Source: Pseudomonas cichorii (GTDB lineage Bacteria > Pseudomonadota > Gammaproteobacteria > Pseudomonadales > Pseudomonadaceae). Taken from it: a stretch of DNA of 64,000 nucleotides. A program made the position numbers and the translations under genes. The stretch spans positions 1 through 64,000 of the forward strand of contig NZ_RBRE01000039.1 of assembly GCF_003700275.1 (NCBI RefSeq), in the 5' to 3' direction. Below, in pieces: positions 18,762-26,820 of this stretch. Numbering within the stretch: the stretch's first letter is position 1; every line of letters begins with the position of its first letter. The notes beneath the pieces were generated by a model that was not told the origin of the DNA, did no database searches, and saw only the letters and a program-made list of their open reading frames with translations.

Positions 18762-18811
18762 TTCGCGAATGAATTCGCTCTCGTTTGGCTGGGGCGAATT
18801 CATTCGTGCAA
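18762..18811. repeat. REP-type inverted repeat
   Basis: Left arm TTCGCGAATGAATTCGCTC (18762-18780) and right arm GGGGCGAATTCATTCGTGC (18791-18809) form an imperfect hairpin between quiP and the gst gene. Both arms carry the GAATTCATTCG core shared with other repeats in the window. Confidence 0.8.
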
Positions 18812-18814
18812 GGG

Positions 18815-19459
18815 TTAAGGCTTCGGCGGATTAATCTGTTCAACCAGCGCATAAGCTCGTTGCGTGGCCTCACGACTGGCGATGCTCTCGAACCAGCGCT
18901 TGAGGTGCGGGAAGTCATCCAGGTCTTGTTCCTGGAAGGTATGCGGCACGATCCACGGATAGATCGCCATGTCCGCAATGCTGTACGCGCTGCCAGCCAC
19001 AAAGGCACGATCTGCCAGGCGTTTGTTCAGGACGCCATACAAACGGGCTGTTTCATCTACATAGCGCTTGATTGCGTAAGGGATCTTTTCCTTGGCGAAA
19101 CGATTGAAATGGTGATTCTGGCCAGCCATCGGCCCCAGGCCGCCCATCTGCCAGAACAGCCATTGCAGCGTTTCCTGGCGGCCACGGAAATCCTGCGCGA
19201 TGAATTGGCCGGTCTTGTCCGCCAGATACAGCAGGATTGCGCCGGACTCGAACAGGCTCAGCGGTTCGCCGCCATCGGACGGCTCATGATCGACGATGGC
19301 CGGAATCCGGTTGTTGGGGGCAATTTTCAGAAAACCGGGCTGGAACTGTTCATCCTTGCCAATGTTCACCGGGAAAATCTTGTAAGGCAGGCCCGATTCC
19401 TCAAGGAACAGGGTGATCTTGTGGCCGTTGGGAGTGGTCCAGTAATGAAGGTCGATCAT
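18815..19459 (-). CDS. Glutathione S-transferase family protein (YfcG-like)
   Basis: This cytoplasmic protein of 214 residues has the thioredoxin-fold N-terminal domain (TTPNGHKITLFLEESGL, then NNRIPAIVDHE with the cis-proline) and an all-helical C-terminal domain (from about residue 90; SIADMAIYPWIV with the conserved aspartate). It most resembles the YfcG/Ure2-type group, which often act as glutathione-dependent disulfide reductases. The start at 19459 is preferred because it follows GGAGCC at proper spacing; an alternative ATG lies four codons upstream. It neighbours quiP, in conserved order. Confidence 0.9.
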   Translation of the reverse strand: MIDLHYWTTPNGHKITLFLEESGLPYKIFPVNIGKDEQFQPGFLKIAPNNRIPAIVDHEPSDGGEPLSLFESGAILLYLADKTGQFIAQDFRGRQETLQWLFWQMGGLGPMAGQNHHFNRFAKEKIPYAIKRYVDETARLYGVLNKRLADRAFVAGSAYSIADMAIYPWIVPHTFQEQDLDDFPHLKRWFESIASREATQRAYALVEQINPPKP

Positions 19460-19567
19460 TGAAGGCTCCATGTGATTTACCAGAACCGACTGTTTTACTC
19501 TCCCTTCAAGCCATCATACAAATGAAAACGGCCTGCAAGGCAGGCCGTTGGCAAAATGCTCAGCGCT

Positions 19568-19768
19568 TCATGCGCCGTGGCATTTCTTGAATTTCTTGTC
19601 GCTGCCGCACGGGCAAGGATCGTTGCGACCCACATCCTTGAGGGCGTTGCGCACTGGCTCCTGGTGAGCGTGACCGCAGTTCGGGCCATGGACGTGGCCA
19701 TGCTGGTGATCGTGATGGTCGTGATCGTGGTTGCAATCAGGGCCATGGACATGGGCTTGCTGGTTCAT
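19568..19768 (-). CDS. Histidine-rich SEC-C zinc-binding small protein
   Basis: This 66-residue protein has two parts. Residues about 4-38 are a dense His/Asp/Cys tract ([17 protein letters not shown] and [11 protein letters not shown]), which should bind divalent metals. Residues about 48-66 are a SEC-C zinc motif ([17 protein letters not shown]), the same module found at the SecA tail. The start at 19768 follows a GGAG site. A role in metal storage, delivery or protein targeting is possible; none is established. A second SEC-C gene (ychJ) lies 1.3 kb away. Confidence 0.8.
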   Translation of the reverse strand: MNQQAHVHGPDCNHDHDHHDHQHGHVHGPNCGHAHQEPVRNALKDVGRNDPCPCGSDKKFKKCHGA

Positions 19769-19831
19769 CGGAGGTACTCCACAAATTAAATCGGCGCGCA
19801 TTATCTCGCAAATGCGCGGGCAGCAGTACTT

Positions 19832-20329
19832 TTAGCCACTCTTGAGCAACAGTGCGCGCGGCTTTATCGTCTCGTCGCGTTCGATGGTGGTGCTGTGGCG
19901 CAAAAGCAATCCGGTCTTGAGTCGGCCTTCAAGCCGGTAGCGAACCGCTTCGTCGGGGTTTTTCAGCAACTGGCCAATGTACTTCAAGTGGCGCCAGAGG
20001 TTGGTCCGTACCGGCACTATAAAAGTCTTCTGGCTGTGGGCTGCAACGAAAAACCAGTCATTGGACCTTTCGTCTGCCAACAACACATCGTTGAGCATGA
20101 CCTTGTAGCGAAAGCCGCGAACCAGCAGGCGTGAGTCGTTGGGGTTGTCGACCATAAAGTGCAGGTTGAAATCCTGCTGGGTCAGCCTGGCCTTGACGAC
20201 CTGGACTTTCAGCAAGTGAACATCCGGATCCTCGAAGGCGGTGATGCTGCTCCATGTCGAGCATCCGCTCAGTCCCAGCAATAACAGCGCAAGGCTTATC
20301 GTTCTTGTAATTGGCGCCTGAATGAACAT
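19832..20329 (-). CDS. LEA14/WHy-domain lipoprotein
   Basis: This encodes a 165-residue lipoprotein. The signal peptide ends in LSGC and is followed by a small beta-sandwich domain that includes FNLHFMVDNPNDSRLLVRGF, a signature of late-embryogenesis-abundant type 2 (WHy) domains. The start at 20329 follows a GGAGC site. Homologues in Pseudomonas sit at this position beside SEC-C genes. A role in desiccation or envelope stress is suggested by the family name only. Confidence 0.8.
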   Translation of the reverse strand: MFIQAPITRTISLALLLLGLSGCSTWSSITAFEDPDVHLLKVQVVKARLTQQDFNLHFMVDNPNDSRLLVRGFRYKVMLNDVLLADERSNDWFFVAAHSQKTFIVPVRTNLWRHLKYIGQLLKNPDEAVRYRLEGRLKTGLLLRHSTTIERDETIKPRALLLKSG

Positions 20330-20445
20330 GGTTTTGCTCCGTTTGAGGCCTGAGTTTAGCAACTGGCCCACGGGGAACAACCGGCTTGTTGCATGAGCCG
20401 ACGCTACGCCATACTTTCCGCCATACGCAGCATGAGTGCCCTTGC

Positions 20446-20976
20446 ATGAACTTCTATGAAATCGTCTTTTGTGGCCAGTTGGTTCCTGGCGCCCAGCCCG
20501 ACAAGGTACTGGCCAATCTGGGCAAGTTGTTCCAGGCTGACGAGCAGCGTCTGGCGCTGTTGTTCTCAGGGCGAAGGCTGGTGCTCAAGAGCAACCTCGA
20601 CGCCGAAGCTGCAGAGAAATACCGCTCGACCCTGGAGCGTGCCGGAGCCGTGGTCGAAGTGCTGGACATGAACCTGCCGGTCGAAGAGGTGGAGCTTGCG
20701 CCGCCGCCTGCCGAATCAGGCGCTTCACAGCCGCGCACGGCGCGCTTGCAGATCGAACCTCGGGATGTCTACATGGCGGCCTTCGTGGATGTCGACGCCC
20801 CGGACTTCTCGGTCGCTGAGGTCGGCAGCGACATGCAGGACGCAAGGCCCGAGCAGACTGCGCCACAACTTGACTTGTCCGGATTGAGCCTGGCACCTGC
20901 CGGCAGCGATATGGGGCAGGATAAACCGGTGCTAGAGGTCGTTAATCCGGATATTTCCCACCTGAAGCTGGTGTAA
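20446..20976 (+). CDS. Conserved hypothetical protein, 176 aa
   Basis: This soluble protein has an N-terminal alpha/beta region (MNFYEIVFCGQLVPGAQP to about residue 80, with repeated ALLFSGRRLVLKSNL-type segments) and an acidic, alanine- and proline-rich C-terminal half that looks flexible. The start at 20446 is supported by downstream conservation of composition and by an in-frame upstream extension that is not protein-like. The N-terminal part is reminiscent of domains that sense or scaffold, but no family could be named. It is divergent from the lipoprotein gene, with which it shares a short promoter region. Confidence 0.75.
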   Translation: MNFYEIVFCGQLVPGAQPDKVLANLGKLFQADEQRLALLFSGRRLVLKSNLDAEAAEKYRSTLERAGAVVEVLDMNLPVEEVELAPPPAESGASQPRTARLQIEPRDVYMAAFVDVDAPDFSVAEVGSDMQDARPEQTAPQLDLSGLSLAPAGSDMGQDKPVLEVVNPDISHLKLV

Positions 20977-20985
20977 GCGAACTCA

Positions 20986-21064
20986 TTGGATCTGTCTGCA
21001 TCAAGAGTGGCAAGTCTGTCAGAGGACCGTGGGAGATGTGCTGTACCAGAGACACCACACCACT
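20986..21064. repeat. Dispersed ~80-bp repeat, copy A
   Basis: This segment matches 63450-63530 over its whole length, with shared blocks TCTGTCTGCAT, GCAAGTC, GTGGGAG and CTGTACCAGAGACACCACA, several substitutions and one small indel. It begins nine bases after the stop of the preceding gene and is followed by a REP-type half-site at 21079. Confidence 0.85.
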
Positions 21065-21078
21065 TAACGAGGACAGAG

Positions 21079-21099
21079 CCAATTCATTCGCGAATGAAG
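21079..21099. repeat. REP-type half-site
   Basis: The sequence CCAATTCATTCGCGAATGAAG is a compact palindrome related to the longer REP elements in this window. Confidence 0.7.
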
Positions 21100-21104
21100 A
21101 CGGG

Positions 21105-21575
21105 TCACAGATAACTCGCACAACACTTCTTGAACTTCTGCTCGCTGCCACAAGGGCAGGCGTCATTGCGTCCGGCCTTGAGCTGGGCAGTGGGGTCGAT
21201 GAAGTACCAGCGGCCCTGATTCTGGACGAATGAAGAACGCTCCCGATGGCTGTGCTCGCCGTTGCCGTCATGCCAGCGAGCCGTGAAGGTGACGAATGCA
21301 TGTTCGGGTTTGCCGCCGAAGACTTCCGAGTTCTCCACCTCAAGGCCCAGCCAGGTGCTTTGTGCACTCCACTGCGCGATGGCTGCGCGGTCCAGCCCGC
21401 TGCGTTGGGCGGGCAGCGTCGTGTCGACCAGATAGTCGATCAGCCCCAGCACATAGGCGCTGTAGCGCGAACGCATCAGTTTTTCGGCGCAAGGCGCCGG
21501 TTGCCCTGCATGAAAATGACCGCAGCAGGCCAGCAGCAGGTCTCCGCTGCCGCAGGGGCAAATGGCACTACTCAT
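21105..21575 (-). CDS. ychJ: YchJ-family SEC-C protein
   Basis: This 156-residue protein has an N-terminal zinc-type motif ([13 protein letters not shown]), the central YchJ/NTF2-like domain with [17 protein letters not shown] and VTFTARW, and a C-terminal SEC-C motif ([16 protein letters not shown]). Two metal sites bracket the domain, as in E. coli YchJ. The function is unknown; a link to zinc or protein quality control is conjecture. It is three bases after the DUF6231 gene, so the two form one transcript. Confidence 0.93.
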   Translation of the reverse strand: MSSAICPCGSGDLLLACCGHFHAGQPAPCAEKLMRSRYSAYVLGLIDYLVDTTLPAQRSGLDRAAIAQWSAQSTWLGLEVENSEVFGGKPEHAFVTFTARWHDGNGEHSHRERSSFVQNQGRWYFIDPTAQLKAGRNDACPCGSEQKFKKCCASYL

Positions 21576-21578
21576 GAT

Positions 21579-22076
21579 TCACCACCAGTATTTGCCGAAG
21601 TTTTCCGGGTTGGCCCAGAACTTCGCATTCAGCCAGTCAGGCACTTGTTTGTATTCCCGCAAATCGTAGGTGAACAGGTTCAGGACCTGCTCGTCGCGGG
21701 CAAAGCGTTCGCTCGCTTGCAGGGCCAGCGAGAAAAAGTCTGTCTCCTGCCAGCCACAGGCCTGCAGGTCGGCCAGCACCGCAATGCGGCTGGCATTAAG
21801 GTTGCGAATGCCACCCAGCAGTTCCAGCCCGGTGCGCTTGGGGATGTGCTCCAGGCAATCGACCACCAGCGCCAGATCGAAACGCTGTGCTGCCAGATGC
21901 GCGGGCAGAAGTCCCGGTTCGGCCTGTGCCACTTCGGTCTGCGGGTGTGCCTCCTGAAAGGCTTGCAGCGCAGGAAACGACTGGGCACCGATCAGCAACA
22001 GGCGTTCCGGGGTGTAGCGGTCGAGCAGGGCGGCCAGTGCTTGCTGAGGTGTGCGGGTGGAATAACCGACGGTCAT
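21579..22076 (-). CDS. DUF6231-family protein, SAM-methyltransferase-like
   Basis: This 165-residue protein has a Rossmann-like layout: ERLLLIGAQSFPAL, then a segment with FDLALVVDCLEHIPKRTG resembling the motif of class I methyltransferases in which a catalytic core reads D-x-x-E-H. The first motif lacks the usual glycine triplet, so S-adenosylmethionine binding is doubtful. It matches proteins called DUF6231 in Pseudomonas. Transcribed with ychJ. Confidence 0.75.
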   Translation of the reverse strand: MTVGYSTRTPQQALAALLDRYTPERLLLIGAQSFPALQAFQEAHPQTEVAQAEPGLLPAHLAAQRFDLALVVDCLEHIPKRTGLELLGGIRNLNASRIAVLADLQACGWQETDFFSLALQASERFARDEQVLNLFTYDLREYKQVPDWLNAKFWANPENFGKYWW

Positions 22077-22825
22077 CGAAAGTCCTCTGTATGACTTGCA
22101 AGACTAGCTTGCCGGGCGGACTCTGAAAAGCGCCGATGCCATGCGCTGTTGTGCAAGGGCTCGATCTGCCCAACCAAACCAGCTCTATGCTGCATAGATC
22201 ATAAAGTTACTTGCAGGTGCTTGTCTGGCGCATTAGGATGTTACAAATAAATTGGATCCAAAGGATATTGGGCATGGAAGCAGATAATGGAAGTCATCAA
22301 TTCGAGCCCGGCAAGCGGCTCTATCAGCATTGTTTCGCGCTCTCTGCGCTCTGGCACTATTGAATACCCGCTGGCTGATATAGCTGTCGGCTCAGTGTCT
22401 GAAAAATTGCATTCATGAGTGTATCTACCTAAAAGGCCACTATTCAGGTGGTGTCGTCATGTCGTGGGCGATAAATAAAGTATCCGGAGACTGGATAGTC
22501 ATCAGAAAGTTGTGCTGGGGCGCACACTCATTTCATGCGTCTTGGTTTTTTTGATGTCTTCAAATGAAGAATAAAAGTTAATTTAACTCAGGGCTTGTAT
22601 TTGACGGAGTGCAGGGCTAATACTGCCGCTGCCTTGAATCAGATCCCTACAAAATAATGGCTATATGCCTTTTCTTTGACCAGGAAAAGAGCGTGTCGCT
22701 TTTATTAACCCCGTATGACGGTGGTTGTTTCTTTTGCTGTGGTAATGCGTGATATGGATCAGCATTTTTTGCTGAAAATAAAGAGTCATTGATTCGTCAA
22801 TGATCATAATGGAGAGCGGTAACCG
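22077..22825 (+). promoter_or_regulatory. AT-rich leader of the accessory operon
   Basis: This 749-base gap has no recognised gene and is visibly AT-richer than flanking core DNA. On the plus strand it contains two tiny frames with possible ribosome-binding sites (22274-22363, 29 codons; 22459-22554, 31 codons) and two small hairpins near the operon start. It presumably carries the promoter and any control element of the operon starting at 22826. The length exceeds what a simple promoter needs, so a long 5' leader, a leader peptide or binding sites for a distant regulator are likely. Confidence 0.55.
22786..22803 (+). promoter_or_regulatory. UUCG-tetraloop hairpin just upstream of the operon ribosome-binding site
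   Basis: Seven-base arms TCATTGA and TCAATGA close a TTCG loop, an exceptionally stable RNA tetraloop. It ends eight bases before the GGAGAG ribosome-binding site of the first gene. It could set mRNA 5' stability or translation of the first enzyme. A second small hairpin (CAGC/GCTG around a T-run) lies at 22760-22774. Confidence 0.55.
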
Positions 22826-23503
22826 ATGATTTCCACTGAAGTTGTGTTGAAGAAGCTTGAATCCACCGTTGATGCCTGCCTGGAAGCAGAATTCAAGAAA
22901 GACACCGTCATGGGCGAGTTTCACCAGGGTGACTGGTTCAATGAGGAATACTACAAGCGTCATATTCTGGAGTGCGTGATTCGCATTCACATGAACAATG
23001 AGCTGGATGCTCGCGCCGTGCAGGTCGCAGCCATTGATAATATCTCCGCTGCCAAGCAACTCTCCTACTACCTGTACGACGAGTTCGGCCATGACGAAAT
23101 GTTCGGCCAGGATCTCGTCACTTACGGTTATTCCAAATCCGATGTCCAGGCTGAATTTGCCTTCCCGGAAACCTGGAAGCTGATGGGTTACCTCAACCTC
23201 TGCGTCAGCAAGTTCGGCCCGCTGCCTGCTATCACCTGGGACTGGTTCCTGGAGTACTACGGTGATAAATACAGCTCGTTCATCACCCAGAAGGCGAGCG
23301 CCAGCATGGGCCAGCCAGCGGTCAGCGGCGCGGCTTCCCACGTAGCCTTCGACGAGGCGGAAGACCACAGCACCATGATGAACAACATGCTGGCCTCGGT
23401 CATCAAGGATGAAAAAGACCTGGCCAAGGCCGTGGTCCACATCAAGGCTTTCATCCCGATGGTCGGCGAATACTTCCAGGCATTGCGCGCCACAACGCTT
23501 TAA
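22826..23503 (+). CDS. Heme-oxygenase-like diiron oxygenase/oxidase (HDO superfamily)
   Basis: This all-helical protein of 225 residues belongs to the heme-oxygenase-like diiron group that includes UndA, SznF, RohS and CADD. Likely metal ligands are E86 and H89 (YDEFGHDE), E143 (WFLEYYGD) and the cluster H172, D176 or D180, and H181 (SHVAFDEAEDHS). An early acidic residue such as E59 could complete the set. The final histidine is spaced nine residues from H172, not the usual seven, so metal binding needs testing. Family members use O2 to N-oxygenate or cleave amino-acid-derived substrates. It is the first gene of the accessory operon, 24 bases upstream of a matching reductase. Confidence 0.78.
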   Translation: MISTEVVLKKLESTVDACLEAEFKKDTVMGEFHQGDWFNEEYYKRHILECVIRIHMNNELDARAVQVAAIDNISAAKQLSYYLYDEFGHDEMFGQDLVTYGYSKSDVQAEFAFPETWKLMGYLNLCVSKFGPLPAITWDWFLEYYGDKYSSFITQKASASMGQPAVSGAASHVAFDEAEDHSTMMNNMLASVIKDEKDLAKAVVHIKAFIPMVGEYFQALRATTL

Positions 23504-23527
23504 TACATATCACTCAAGGCCGGTGTA

Positions 23528-24415
23528 ATGGCAATCTATAGTGTTCGTATTGGAGAGCAGACTTACACCGCCGACAGCAGGCAGCCTCTTATTGATGCCA
23601 TTCCTTCAGGAGAGCTCATAAAAGGTTGCCTTAAAGGTGTGTGCAGAGTGTGCCGATGCCGCCTGGTGTCAGGACGTGTTCTGGAAGACGGTGCTGAAGT
23701 TGCACTGCAAGGCGAGTTTCTGCCCTGTATCAGCCGGGTAGAAACGGATATTGATATTGTCCCCGCAATCAGTACTTTTCATGCCGCCAGACTCAAAAGT
23801 AAAACCTGGCTGTCCGATCAGGTTATGGAAGTCGTACTAGAGGTCAAAAGGGTTTTTTACAACGCCAAATCCGTGGTGACCCTGAAACATCCAGAGCTTT
23901 CAGCCGTACGCAGTTACTCCGTTGTCACCCTGGGTAAAAAGGCTTATGACAGTATTACCTTTCATGTGAAGTTACGCCCCGGCGGATTGTTTTCCAGCCT
24001 GTTTGCAACGCTGTCGGTCGGCGAGCGACTGGAGTACTCCATGGTGAGTCCTTCATTGCCCCATTATGAAACACCGATGACCCGCTTGAATATAATCAGC
24101 GGTGGCAGCGGTATGGGGGCGGCGCTGAGTCGTGGTCAGGAACTGGTGGCAAAATACAATATCGGTGAAGTTGCGGTTTATGCGGTCAACCGTGCAAATC
24201 TCTCTGACTACCACGTGGGCTGTATAGAAAGATTTCGCAGTTTTTCTGAATGTAAGGTTGATGTCATCAATATCCCGTTTCATGACTGGACCCATGCAGG
24301 CTTCGATATTGGCGAGCACTTGGCGGCGGATGTGTTAGCGATAGGTGTCGGGTCGGATCTGGTGATCGGCAAGCTGAAAAACCTTCCTTTATGTGAACTC
24401 GAAAGTTTTGGATAG
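23528..24415 (+). CDS. Ferredoxin-reductase fusion, probable electron donor to the HDO protein
   Basis: This 295-residue oxidoreductase has an N-terminal plant-type [2Fe-2S] ferredoxin domain (C34, C39, C42, C67) and a C-terminal ferredoxin-NAD(P)H reductase module with the FAD motif RSYSVV and the pyridine-nucleotide motif SGGSGMGAA. The order and length are like reductase components of oxygenase systems (for example benzoate or phenol type). The usual C-terminal CGP motif is replaced by IGVGSD, which may change the nicotinamide preference. By position and chemistry it likely supplies electrons to the diiron enzyme. Base composition is more AT-rich than in core neighbours. Confidence 0.85.
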   Translation: MAIYSVRIGEQTYTADSRQPLIDAIPSGELIKGCLKGVCRVCRCRLVSGRVLEDGAEVALQGEFLPCISRVETDIDIVPAISTFHAARLKSKTWLSDQVMEVVLEVKRVFYNAKSVVTLKHPELSAVRSYSVVTLGKKAYDSITFHVKLRPGGLFSSLFATLSVGERLEYSMVSPSLPHYETPMTRLNIISGGSGMGAALSRGQELVAKYNIGEVAVYAVNRANLSDYHVGCIERFRSFSECKVDVINIPFHDWTHAGFDIGEHLAADVLAIGVGSDLVIGKLKNLPLCELESFG

Positions 24416-24430
24416 TCGGAGATATGAGCC

Positions 24431-25642
24431 ATGTCCATAGTTGTCATCGATCCTGTTTCATCCGGCATAAATTATTTCAATGCAGCGCAGCAACTGGGCG
24501 TTGATCTGTACGTGTTTTCCGTCGATGGCGGAGAGACCGAACTAAGCCCCGAGCTGCGCGCCAGAGCGCGTCAGGTCATCAAGATCGACACCTCTGATTT
24601 CGCCGCCCAGATGGCGATGATCAATCAACTGGGTAACATCCGCGCCATCCTGCCTGGCGTGGAGTACGCGGTACCGATGGCCGCCAGTCTGGGCGCGGCA
24701 CAGGGCCTGACCCATCTTGGCGACAGCGCGGTGGAGCAGGTTCGCAACAAGTTCAACTTCCGCAGCCGCCTGAGCGAGGCGGGGCTCAGCGATATCGGCT
24801 TCTTCCTGATCGATACCCGGGAGCCGGTTTCGGTTCCTGCGGGCTTCAGTTTTCCGGCGGTGGTCAAGCCGGTAGACATGGCGGGGAGTATCGGCGTACG
24901 CAAGCTGTATAACCACGCCGAGTTGCTCGAGGCCGTCGAGGCCTTTCGCCAGGCACTGCCGAACGACACCGGGTTTACCGCCAGCGGTCACCTGATCGTT
25001 GAGCAGTACATTCCTGGCAACGAATACAGCATCGAGGGCGTGGTGGGTAAGGACGCAGGCGTCACCATCGCATCCATCACCGAAAAGCTGCTGGGTTCCG
25101 AGCCTTACTTCGTCGAGATCGGCCATATCGTCGGTCAGGGTTACGACGAGGCGTTTCGCAACACCTTGACCGAGTATGCGCTGGCCGTGATCGAGGCCTC
25201 GGGCCTGAACGTCGGTCCCTTCCACCTGGAGCTTCGCGTCACGCCACAAGGGCGGCCGGTAGCGGTGGAGTTGGCGGCCCGTCTTCCGGGCGACAGTATT
25301 GTTGAGCTGATCAAGCGTGCCAGCGGAATCGATCTGGCTCTTGAGACGCTGTGTGAATATCTGGATATCGACAGTCCGGCCGCGCCCCGAGCGAATGGCA
25401 TCAGCGCCATCGCCTTTATCCCGCGCGGTGAGAAAAGCGAATTCACCAGCCTGAACGGCCTCGGTGAACTCATCGACAGTCCTTACTACCTCTCGCATCA
25501 AGTCTACTACCGGACCGGCGATGCGCTGGGCTCGGATCAGGACTGGACCTCGCGGGTGGGCTACGTAATGTTCGGCGGCATTGATGAGGCTGCGGTAAGA
25601 AGCCTGGTCGGGCGAGTGCACACGGAGGTTGGAATCGCATGA
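24431..25642 (+). CDS. ATP-grasp amide ligase 1
   Basis: This 403-residue ATP-grasp enzyme joins a carboxylate to an amine through an acyl phosphate. The N-terminal domain starts with VVIDPVSSGINYF, as in L-amino-acid ligases such as BacD and DdaF. The ATP-binding core shows FPAVVKPVDMAGSIGV, HLIVEQYIPGNEYSIEG and the metal-binding segment VAVELAARLPGDSI. A C-terminal extension (about 300-403) is typical of dipeptide ligases. The stop overlaps the start of the next ligase by four bases. The substrates are unknown; an amino acid with an oxidised or guanidino side chain is a reasonable guess from the neighbours. Confidence 0.85.
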   Translation: MSIVVIDPVSSGINYFNAAQQLGVDLYVFSVDGGETELSPELRARARQVIKIDTSDFAAQMAMINQLGNIRAILPGVEYAVPMAASLGAAQGLTHLGDSAVEQVRNKFNFRSRLSEAGLSDIGFFLIDTREPVSVPAGFSFPAVVKPVDMAGSIGVRKLYNHAELLEAVEAFRQALPNDTGFTASGHLIVEQYIPGNEYSIEGVVGKDAGVTIASITEKLLGSEPYFVEIGHIVGQGYDEAFRNTLTEYALAVIEASGLNVGPFHLELRVTPQGRPVAVELAARLPGDSIVELIKRASGIDLALETLCEYLDIDSPAAPRANGISAIAFIPRGEKSEFTSLNGLGELIDSPYYLSHQVYYRTGDALGSDQDWTSRVGYVMFGGIDEAAVRSLVGRVHTEVGIA

Positions 25643-26820
25643 AACACGTTCTGGTCATTAATCGCTACGACGACGAACTTTCCGATTACCGCAAATATAT
25701 CGACCATTCGCAGGTCGACGTTTCCTATATCTCCCTGGCCGGGCGTACGCGCCTGATCGACCCGCAGGTCAGCGCCAGTGTGGTAGAACTCGAGGCCCTG
25801 GATGCGGACGCCATACTGCAGGAAGCGTGCACCATTCATCACCGCCAGCCCATCGATTTCGTGATCGCTTTCTCGGAGTACGATCTGGATGCCGCAGCGC
25901 AGGTGCGCACCGAACTTGATATCAGTGGGGCGAAAATTGCCGACAACCTGCTGTGTCGCAACAAGGCCAGTATGAAGGCGGCGCTGAAGGGGTCGAACGT
26001 ACGCTACCCGCAATACCGGAACGTGGCATCACGCCAGGACGTGGAAGCGTTCTGCCGCGAGCACGGTTACCCGGCCATCCTGAAACCGCAGGTCGGTGCG
26101 GCTTCGGACGGGGTCGTAAAGATAGAGAGCCACGCGGACATACCGGACCTGGCAGATTTCAGCGGCTATGAAGTTGAAGAATATATAGAAGGCGATATCT
26201 ATCACGTCGACGCCATCCTGGCTGCCGGCAGCATGCCGTACTTCAAGGTTTCAAAGTATCTGAATACCTGCCTGGATTTTCGCAATGGTCAGCCGCTGGG
26301 TTCGGTCACCGTCGATAACCCCCGGTTTATCGAAGCCGCACTGGCCTTCACCGAGGAAGTATGTACACGGCTGAACCTGAAAAATCAGGCGATCCATCTG
26401 GAACTGATCGAATGCCGCGGCGAACTGGTGTTCCTGGAGATCGGCGGCCGGGTCGGTGGCGGCGAGATTCCGTTTGTCGCCATGCGCAGCGAAGGCATCG
26501 ATCTGTTTGACCTGTGGACCCGTGCCGCACTCAAGGACCCGGTGCCTGCAGTCAAAACCCTGATCACCGGTTTTCTGATGATGCCCAATCCGTTCTCCGG
26601 TGGGTTTGCCTTTGACCCGGCGATGCCGCTGTCCCACCCGTTGCTGAGCTACAGCAGTGTGCAACTGCAGGGTGAAACCAGTGAGTTCAGTTACGAAGAG
26701 ATTCCTGCCCGGTTGCACTTCACGGGTGAGACTCAGTTAGAGGTGGAGAACGCCATTCTGCAGTGCATGGACATTCTGCAGTCATCCATTCGCGCCCATT
26801 CACTTCAAGAAAACCCTTGA
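25639..26820 (+). CDS. ATP-grasp amide ligase 2
   Basis: This second, clearly different ATP-grasp enzyme (393 aa) starts in the stop of the first. It carries YPAILKPQVGAASDGVVK, the hinge YEVEEYIEGDIYHVD and the metal segment LVFLEIGGRVGGGEIP. The N-terminal domain (MKHVLVINRYDDELSDY) differs from ligase 1, so this is not a recent duplication. Two ligases in series suggest that the product contains two amide bonds, or that one enzyme primes and the other extends. Its stop overlaps the start of the arginine-deiminase-like gene, so translation is coupled. Confidence 0.85.
   Translation: MKHVLVINRYDDELSDYRKYIDHSQVDVSYISLAGRTRLIDPQVSASVVELEALDADAILQEACTIHHRQPIDFVIAFSEYDLDAAAQVRTELDISGAKIADNLLCRNKASMKAALKGSNVRYPQYRNVASRQDVEAFCREHGYPAILKPQVGAASDGVVKIESHADIPDLADFSGYEVEEYIEGDIYHVDAILAAGSMPYFKVSKYLNTCLDFRNGQPLGSVTVDNPRFIEAALAFTEEVCTRLNLKNQAIHLELIECRGELVFLEIGGRVGGGEIPFVAMRSEGIDLFDLWTRAALKDPVPAVKTLITGFLMMPNPFSGGFAFDPAMPLSHPLLSYSSVQLQGETSEFSYEEIPARLHFTGETQLEVENAILQCMDILQSSIRAHSLQENP

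Noticed and set aside
22274..22554. Two tiny ORFs in the leader as a ribosomally made peptide substrate
   Set aside because: Kept only as a possibility in the leader entry; there is no modification enzyme for such peptides in the operon and no conservation data.
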